Assembly (NCBI GenBank): GCA_027577415.1
Contig: JANBQS010000582.1
Span: forward strand, 1 to 15,132
Length of the DNA: 15,132 bases
Reading direction: 5' to 3'
Origin: Coemansia sp. RSA 922
Taxonomy: Eukaryota > Kickxellomycota > Kickxellomycetes > Kickxellales > Kickxellaceae
Part shown: piece by piece, positions 7,964-12,762 of the stretch
Numbering within the stretch: position 1 is the first letter of the stretch
Layout of the letters: every line of letters starts with the position of its first letter
Made by a program: the position numbers and the translations under genes
Notes under the pieces: generated by a model
What the model saw: the letters and a program-made list of their open reading frames with translations, nothing else
Database searches by the model: none
Told to the model about the DNA's origin: nothing

Positions 7964-8589
7964 TTGGCGTTGTTTAAGTGCTAATGACAATAAACACAAA
8001 ACAAATACTTGGGAGACGAAGGACTGCCGAAGAAAAGGAGCATCCGCAGCAATTTGGGGAGCAATTAGCCTACCTTGTGCTCTGCTATTACGGGAATTGT
8101 CTTTCTGGCGTACTCGCAAATGGATTATGACAAACAGAATAGAGATTTACATACTATTGCAGATGATTGCCAGATGTTGGTAGAAGATACTTTGGAATCC
8201 GCAGCAATCGCAAACAGCCAGTAATCACTAAAAAAAAAAATAGACCGAAAAAAGGGGAGAGCTTCATATTCTCTCTTCTCTTTGCTTCTTGCCATTCTAG
8301 GTTGCTTACGTGATCGAAATAATTTGAAAAAATCTGAACTCTGCTCTAAATAGTGCTGTGGCTGTCTGTCTCCTTTTCTCCAGAGAGAAATTATTTTCTT
8401 CCTTTGTTGCAACATTGGCTTTGCATAGCGAGTACCAGGGATTGTTGAACTCAGAGTGAGCATAGTGATCGCCAATTAAACATAGTTCCTCTGTCTAGCT
8501 AGTATAAAATTGTGAACAATAAGACACCGCTCAATTCTAGGAGAGACATTGCCTGTAAAGCCCCTAATTCCGGCCTTTGTTCGTAGCCG
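7964..8589. other. spacer upstream of the 564-aa gene, no supportable gene
   Basis: The region holds the probable promoter of the minus-strand gene starting at 7963. The minus-strand frame at 8125-8475 (116 codons) is rich in Lys/Arg/Ser produced by purine- and pyrimidine-rich tracts (about 8230-8300) and shows no domain. A TATAAAA on the plus strand near 8502 has no gene after it. I see nothing else. Confidence 0.5.
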
Positions 8590-8760
8590 CTAACAGACCT
8601 TTCCCGACCAACTCAGTGTTGAGGTATTGAGAGCGTCAACAAATAGGTTCTGAAACACCACTGCAGCATCTGTTAACGACTGACGACTTACTCTCAGGTT
8701 CTTGAATGTACCAGCATATTCTGCCAAGCTCAGGTTGGCTATGGACCATTTCTTCAACAT
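8590..8760 (-). CDS. small ORF or gene remnant (56 aa), possibly related to the ORF at 8976-9266
   Basis: From ATG 8760 this frame encodes 56 aa (MLKKWSIANLSLAEYAGTFK...). A TATATAAG box lies upstream at 8830-8837. Reading upstream in frame reaches RNG followed by a TAG at about 8807. That layout resembles the KNGLEILLAEY start region of the next ORF, and ANLSLAEY here resembles ADLTVAEV there. I read it as a decayed relative of the larger ORF, with an indel and a stop. The similarity is short and was judged by eye; no function is recognised. Confidence 0.3.
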   Translation of the reverse strand: MLKKWSIANLSLAEYAGTFKNLRVSRQSLTDAAVVFQNLFVDALNTSTLSWSGKVC

Positions 8761-8829
8761 ATATTGTCTTGTTGTTCCCCCAAAGACATAGCCGAGAGCC
8801 AAACTCTAGCCATTTCTACTCAGCACCTT

Positions 8830-8837
8830 CTTATATA
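8830..8837 (-). promoter_or_regulatory. TATA-like box
   Basis: On the minus strand ACTATATAAGAAGG occurs 70 bases before the ATG at 8760. A very similar ACTATATAAAGAAGG occurs at about 9370-9384 before the ORF at 9266, so the two may derive from one promoter. Confidence 0.35.
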
Positions 8838-8975
8838 GTTTTTCCGTGAGAAATTATCAAAAAATGGCATTTACCTTTATTACATGCTATTTAAATGTGA
8901 AACTAATGTGTTTGTTCTAACTATTCTGTAAAATAGGTAAACCCTTCTTCTGAACAGTTGACGAAGTAACCATTA

Positions 8976-9266
8976 TTAATTCCACATTCTAATCAGGTCG
9001 TGTCCTGTACCTGGCAAAGGTAAACCGGGCTGGATAACATCAGCCTTGGAATCTATAAAATTCCGAATCTCTTGGGTATTATCTCCAGTATACACAATAA
9101 ATACCCTGGATGGCAAATCTGATGGCCACAGTCTCTTGATAAAGAGAACTACTTCTGCAACAGTCAAATCGGCCCTGTTAAAGGCTTTAATTATGCAGGG
9201 ATTGGGATATTCTGCTAGTAATATCTCTAGGCCATTCTTACTATCGGTTGTAAATATTTTGTCCAT
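8976..9266 (-). CDS. small hypothetical protein (96 aa)
   Basis: It starts at ATG 9264-9266 and ends at TAA 8976-8978. The protein mixes charged and hydrophobic residues in a normal way (DLTVAEVVLFIKRLWPSDLP, RVFIVYTGDNTQEI) and could be part of an alpha/beta or LRR-type fold; I do not recognise a family. A TATATAAA box lies 109 bases upstream of the ATG, with a T-rich tract and a leader between. It could be a real small gene or a fragment of a longer F-box/LRR-type gene. The possibly related, more decayed ORF at 8590-8760 lies downstream on the same strand. Confidence 0.4.
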   Translation of the reverse strand: MDKIFTTDSKNGLEILLAEYPNPCIIKAFNRADLTVAEVVLFIKRLWPSDLPSRVFIVYTGDNTQEIRNFIDSKADVIQPGLPLPGTGHDLIRMWN

Positions 9267-9374
9267 GGTCCTTGCAATAATAAACTTGTGTGAAGTTACT
9301 ATAAAAGATGTGTATAGGGAAAATGTTGGTGAGAAAAAAAAAGCTACATGCCCCTCCTTGCCCCCCTTTCCTTC

Positions 9375-9382
9375 TTTATATA
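9375..9382 (-). promoter_or_regulatory. TATA-like box before the 96-aa ORF
   Basis: TATATAAA on the minus strand, 109 bases before the ATG at 9266. Because the core is nearly palindromic it could also serve the plus strand. Confidence 0.35.
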
Positions 9383-9460
9383 GTGGTTTCGAAGCATCGA
9401 CCTACTTTTACATCCTGGCACTTTGCAATGGATAAAGACAAAAAGAGGAGGTTGGGGATA

Positions 9461-9900
9461 GAACCGCAGCCGTCTTTTTAGAAAGGCAATCAAAGAAAAC
9501 GGATACTATATTGTGAGCACCTGAAAAAGGGCTAGAAAAGCATCTTTGCTTTCACCTGAAAAGCATCCATCCCCTGATGTACTTGGCCTGTTACTCAAAG
9601 AGTTTCCAATTTTCTTTGAAAAGCACTGCTATTCCTAGTTGCCCACTAAATTTCGAGACATTGAAAAAGCTGAGTGCAGCTTCCAAAAACCTTTGTCTGC
9701 TTGCCCCCTTTTTGATAAGAGAAACATGTTCTTGCTTTGCTGAAACATCAAGTTTTCGTGATGGGAGCTTTCCACTGCCTGAGAGCGAATGTGATTGGAG
9801 CCGCAGTTTTCTTTTACTAAAGGCAATCAACGCAAGTGGAGACTTGGACAGTAATGCAGCCAGTTGAGAAAAGCATTAGAAAAGTGCATTTTTTGCATGA
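9461..9900 (+). repeat. degenerate direct repeat, period about 337 bp
   Basis: CCGCAG at 9464 and AAAGGCAATCAA at 9482 recur at 9801 and 9819, both offset by exactly 337 bases. The following 80 or so bases also match loosely, including a TAGAAAAG block (9533 and 9876, offset 343 after small indels). Translated in matching registers, LFRKAIKENG and LLLKAINASG line up, as do short pieces around RKASLLSPEKHPSP and KCIFCMKYPTF. This suggests a tandemly duplicated coding unit that has decayed by stops and frameshifts. Identity is modest, and only a dot plot would settle it. Confidence 0.4.
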
Positions 9901-10358
9901 AATACCCAACTTTTGCTCTACTTGACCAGCTCTTCAAAGGAAGTGGGGATTTTGTTTGTACTATTTTACTCTTTGCTATCCCTAGTAGCCTGAATTTAAA
10001 AAAGAGACTTGGCCAACTTCAGCACTCTTTGAAACTGCTTTTGGAATATTCTCCGCTGCCATTTCTTCCCAAAAAAGACACGTTTTTACTACCCCACATC
10101 CCATTGGTGCTCTTCACATTGTCGGCTGATTGCAAGACTTTAGCAACAGAAAAACGAGCGGAAATATTTGGGATACTGCGTAGTAAACAGCAACCCGACA
10201 CAATTAGTTGTCTCACTCTTTTAACAAAAGGACAAATTCTGCTATATAGTTATATTGAAAATATATTTCTTGCTACGGGAAAGCAAATAATTTATGAACT
10301 ACTATCGCCAGCATATATAGCTAACAAGGCAAAAACTCCTTTCTATATATTAAATTGA
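9897..10358 (+). CDS. uncertain ORF (153 aa), possibly the tail of a decayed repeat-containing gene
   Basis: The frame is open from 9864 (a TTG) and has its first ATG at 9897. It is unusually long for such AT-rich sequence. The protein is Leu/Lys/Ile-rich (for example FALLDQLFKGSGDF, LLLEYSPLPFLPKKD, LLYSYIENIFLATGKQ) with no motif I recognise. Its first part aligns weakly with the translated upstream repeat unit, so it may be what remains of a longer plus-strand gene running from about 9429, now frameshifted near 9865. A minus-strand reading of part of the region (9591-9830) is also open, which weakens the case. Confidence 0.25.
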   Translation: MKYPTFALLDQLFKGSGDFVCTILLFAIPSSLNLKKRLGQLQHSLKLLLEYSPLPFLPKKDTFLLPHIPLVLFTLSADCKTLATEKRAEIFGILRSKQQPDTISCLTLLTKGQILLYSYIENIFLATGKQIIYELLSPAYIANKAKTPFYILN

Positions 10359-10430
10359 CTCTCAGGTCATTGCATATGTCCACTTGTTTTTTTTTTTCAC
10401 AACCACCCATGTATCTGTCACTAATAGAGT

Positions 10431-10637
10431 ATTGATAGGTTAGCTAGACGCTAACAAGCAGTGGGTTTTGCCCTTTTCGGGCCTGAACATCCATATAGTT
10501 TGACAAGAATTTAAATAAACAAACAAGGCACCGCCTCTCTTTCCTTACTCCTGGCCAAACCTGGCCATAGCTTTGGTCGCTTGTATGGTTGATGGGCAGG
10601 CACCCACTGTTCACTAGCGTCTAGCTAAGCTATCAAT
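10431..10637. mobile_element. 207-bp foldback/MITE-like element
   Basis: The two ends are inverted repeats: 10431-10466 and 10602-10637 pair at 31 of 36 positions without gaps, including a perfect 14-bp core TTAGCTAGACGCTA (10440-10453 against 10615-10628). With one small indel the similarity extends through GCCC, and it can be traced inward to a CCATA..AG block (about 10491 and 10587). The interior holds no ORF. The size, the termini and the lack of coding match a miniature inverted-repeat element. No clear target-site duplication is visible at these boundaries, so the superfamily is unknown and a non-mobile palindrome is possible. Confidence 0.6.
10470..10482. repeat. short hairpin GCCC-N5-GGGC inside the foldback element
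   Basis: GCCCTTTTCGGGC forms a 4-bp GC stem with a five-base loop in the left arm. This hairpin and the bases after it account for most of the arm-length difference between left and right. It may be a small insertion in one arm. Confidence 0.4.
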
Positions 10638-10649
10638 CATATTGTGGCA

Positions 10650-11336
10650 TTAATTTGTTTTCAGATATGTGAGCTTGGGACAGCCCTTGGAAAAATGTTC
10701 AATACTATAGCGCGTAAGGTGTCTACAACTGCTGATATCCAGCCATTCGAGTTTAGGCATGTACTTGGAAATAGCACTGACTGCTTTGTAAGTAGCATTG
10801 CTCCGGTTTAGGTCCAACTTTTTGATATTAGGGAGCAGCTCTATAACAGCGACCACATTAAAGATACTGTAGGATGTTGTACTGATATCCAAAGACGTTA
10901 GGGACGAGCAAATCGACTGGTTAGCTGCAAAAAGACGCTCAAACTCTAAACCAGACATTGTTCCGCACTTTTCCATTTTGAGAACTTTCACCCGAGTACA
11001 TGCCTTAAATATTGGCGCAAGCCGGTTGTAGTTTATCGCACAGTATCGTCGGTAACGAATCGTTGTAAAATCCAGTTCTTGGACCAAGTAACCGTAGCAG
11101 CGAGCATTGCCAAGTGAAAATAAGGACGCAATACCAACAGTTCGTGAAAAAAAGGTGAGCTGTCTTTCGGTATAGAACTTTGGTTTCTTCCATAGGCATC
11201 GGATAGCAGGTAGCCATATCTGTTTCTGGGTCTGACAGAGTTGAGCGAGATCGAGTTGCTCCAGATAGACACAAATCGTGTCCAATAGTAGCGAGTTGCT
11301 GAAAATGTAGTCTGCGGGTGTGAAAATGAAGGCCAT
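10650..11336 (-). CDS. F-box/LRR protein (228 aa), short at the C-terminus
   Basis: The frame is open to 11363, but the ATG at 11336 (MAFIFTPADY) follows a T-rich leader and puts the F-box at residues about 11-50: LLLDTICVYLEQLDLAQLCQ then WLPAIRCLWKKP, a clear F-box layout with the conserved W and LW. From about residue 110 come LRR units of the AMN1/GRR1 (FBXL) type: VKVLKMEKCGTMS, LTSLDIST, IKKLDLNR, LEWLDISSCRHLT and LTYLKTN. Such proteins link substrates to Skp1-Cullin-1 ubiquitin ligases; the substrate is unknown. The protein stops inside what looks like the start of another LRR, at 228 aa, whereas FBXL proteins usually carry more repeats. The stop is 12 bp from the foldback element, so the 3' end may have been lost when that element arrived. 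It could still be functional, as the F-box is intact. Confidence 0.75.
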   Translation of the reverse strand: MAFIFTPADYIFSNSLLLDTICVYLEQLDLAQLCQTQKQIWLPAIRCLWKKPKFYTERQLTFFSRTVGIASLFSLGNARCYGYLVQELDFTTIRYRRYCAINYNRLAPIFKACTRVKVLKMEKCGTMSGLEFERLFAANQSICSSLTSLDISTTSYSIFNVVAVIELLPNIKKLDLNRSNATYKAVSAISKYMPKLEWLDISSCRHLTRYSIEHFSKGCPKLTYLKTN

Positions 11337-11400
11337 TATTGAAAAATAAAAAATAAAACACAAAGAGTAGAGAATAAATTGGTATTTTTGTTATTTGAAA
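11337..11400 (-). promoter_or_regulatory. T-rich leader of the short F-box gene
   Basis: On the minus strand the 40 bases before the ATG are T-dominated, with several ATTTTT blocks. This is the same style of leader as at 1151-1190 and 4789-4809. Confidence 0.35.
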
Positions 11401-12258
11401 TATAAAAAAGCCAATGTGCGATTGCTTTTTTTTTGGAAAGCTGTTAGATTAGGAATGAAAAATTTTGGACGTTGATATCAAACTGACTGGAGAGAATGCT
11501 AGTCACGGCGTGTTCGTGTGATCTCAGGCCTTCCTGGAGATTTAAAAAAGTGTCGGCTGGCTGGTCGGCAGAGAAACACCTATTGACTAGATATAGCATA
11601 CACACATTATGAAAAAAAGAGATGAAAGTAAATTGGCTATAGTGTTGCTGTCCTGTGTCGAGGAAACTTGTCATTGAATGCGCTTTCAAGGTTAAAGTTT
11701 CTAAAGCTGCATCACATTAACGCTTCTTTGAAGGACCGATTCTTGGTTCAGCCTTGTCTGAAGAATGTCTTTATAGGGAGGAGAGTAAAGGGAATACTCC
11801 ACAGTGCGTGGCTTTTCTTTATTCCATGATACAGCCGTTGACCTATTTTGTGTACGTCACTTACATGTCCTTTTCGGGTTTTGACTATGCTCTAAAGGAA
11901 CCAATCTTGCCAGTACTAGCAACAGTTAGAGCATCCTGCTTTTAAATTCCGTCCAATCTGTTGTCATAGCCTACCACGCATTTTGGACAGGCTGCTAGCA
12001 TAATCATCTAATCAGCTTTATTGTGATTGACAAGGTCGTTGATGACTTGGTGAAACTCCCTTGGGGAGGGCTCTCAGACCTGGTTGTATTTTAAGCAATG
12101 TGGATGACAAATCATGGCCTGGTGTGAGAGCATTCTGGGCCTGCAGACGAGCTCTCATAAGCCATGTGAGAGGGATATGAATTTGCTTTTATACTATTTT
12201 TAGAAAAATCCGAAGAAAATCCCGCATATGCAACCCATCATGCTCCGTTTCCGATAAA
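11400..12258. other. AT-rich spacer between divergent genes, no supportable gene
   Basis: The spacer separates the minus-strand F-box gene (start 11336) from the plus-strand small basic gene (start 12347), so it probably contains both promoters. The frames at 11444-11689 (-) and 11754-11945 (+) both open at TTG and show no domain. A 7-bp inverted repeat lies at 12125-12157 in a locally GC-richer patch (12030-12170). No tRNA or spliceosomal RNA signature was found. Confidence 0.5.
12125..12157. repeat. 7-bp inverted repeat with 19-nt loop
   Basis: TGAGAGC at 12125-12131 pairs with GCTCTCA at 12151-12157. A second GGCTCTCAGACC nearby (about 12069) could pair with the same arm. It may be a structured RNA or chance. 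Confidence 0.4.
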
Positions 12259-12346
12259 TCTTTTTTTTTTTCCTTTTTTGTTCAGCTATTTTATATATTC
12301 TCTTAAAGAGTGCGAAAATTATTCAATTCCTTCTTTTTTTTCAATT
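12259..12346 (+). promoter_or_regulatory. probable core promoter and leader of the small basic protein gene
   Basis: A run of T with few C (about 12260-12279) is followed by TATATA at 12292-12297, 50 bases before the ATG at 12347, and a second T run just before the ATG. The order poly-T, TATA, T-rich leader, ATG fits a fungal promoter. Confidence 0.45.
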
Positions 12347-12733
12347 ATGACCAATTCACAGGCAAATGACAAAAAAGAAGCACTGAAACGCAAGCTCCGA
12401 GGCACAACTCCAAAGCCAGGCAGCGTATCAAAGCCAGGACGCACAACAGCACGGCAACCACAGAAGCAAAAGCAAGTAAAAGGACTATTAGCAGCATCGA
12501 CCAAACACACAGCCGGTCGACGCACAGTACGCCAAGCCCTAGATCAGACGACAATGCACCAGGACATTAGCGAGTCCCTGCGAGGCATCAACCAGGCGCC
12601 TATCCTCACGCTCTCACAACTGGCGCAAAAGGCCAAGCAAGAACGAGAAAAAATGGCAGTAATATACGAACAACACCAAACAGCCGTCAGTGAGACAGTC
12701 GACGAACTAGCGCAACTAATGAGTTCAGGATAA
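12347..12733 (+). CDS. small basic protein of unknown function (128 aa)
   Basis: The frame is open from 12278, but the upstream codons cover the TATA/T-rich promoter, so the ATG at 12347 (MTNSQANDKK) is preferred. The N-terminal half (residues about 8-65) is strongly basic and rich in Lys, Arg, Gln, Thr and Pro (ALKRKLRGTTPKPG, RQPQKQKQVK, AGRRTVRQ), as in a disordered nucleic-acid-binding or nuclear tail. The C-terminal part (about 85-125) is predicted to be helical or coiled (LSQLAQKAKQEREKMAVIYE, then ETVDELAQLMSSG). I do not recognise a family. Its GC content and composition resemble the neighbouring antiporter gene and not the AT-rich spacer, supporting a real gene. It converges with that gene, 29 bp between stop codons, so their 3' UTRs must overlap. 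Confidence 0.7.
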   Translation: MTNSQANDKKEALKRKLRGTTPKPGSVSKPGRTTARQPQKQKQVKGLLAASTKHTAGRRTVRQALDQTTMHQDISESLRGINQAPILTLSQLAQKAKQEREKMAVIYEQHQTAVSETVDELAQLMSSG

Positions 12734-12762
12734 ATAGTATATTAATGATTATGAATAACAAG

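Noticed and set aside
7964..8119. 52-codon N-terminal extension of the 564-aa F-box-like protein
   Set aside because: It translates an AT-rich leader, while family members start a few residues before LPLH; the ATG at 7963 fits.
8125..8475. 116-codon minus-strand ORF
   Set aside because: Composition is driven by purine/pyrimidine tracts, there is no domain, and it lies in the promoter region of the next gene.
9591..9830. Minus-strand ORFs of 79 and 63 codons overlapping the 337-bp repeat
   Set aside because: Two overlapping open frames on one strand plus open frames on the other indicate low stop density and not a gene; no motif seen.
10461..10485. Possible tRNA or terminator-like hairpin around GCCCTTTTCGGGC
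   Set aside because: No acceptor or T-arm consensus and no poly-T run; it is better explained as part of the foldback element arm.
11444..11689. 81-codon minus-strand ORF upstream of the short F-box gene
   Set aside because: It starts at TTG; the first ATG gives 76 aa with no recognisable feature.
12030..12170. Possible snoRNA with a UUGAUGAC C-box-like word
   Set aside because: No matching CUGA D box at a suitable distance and no flanking terminal stem.
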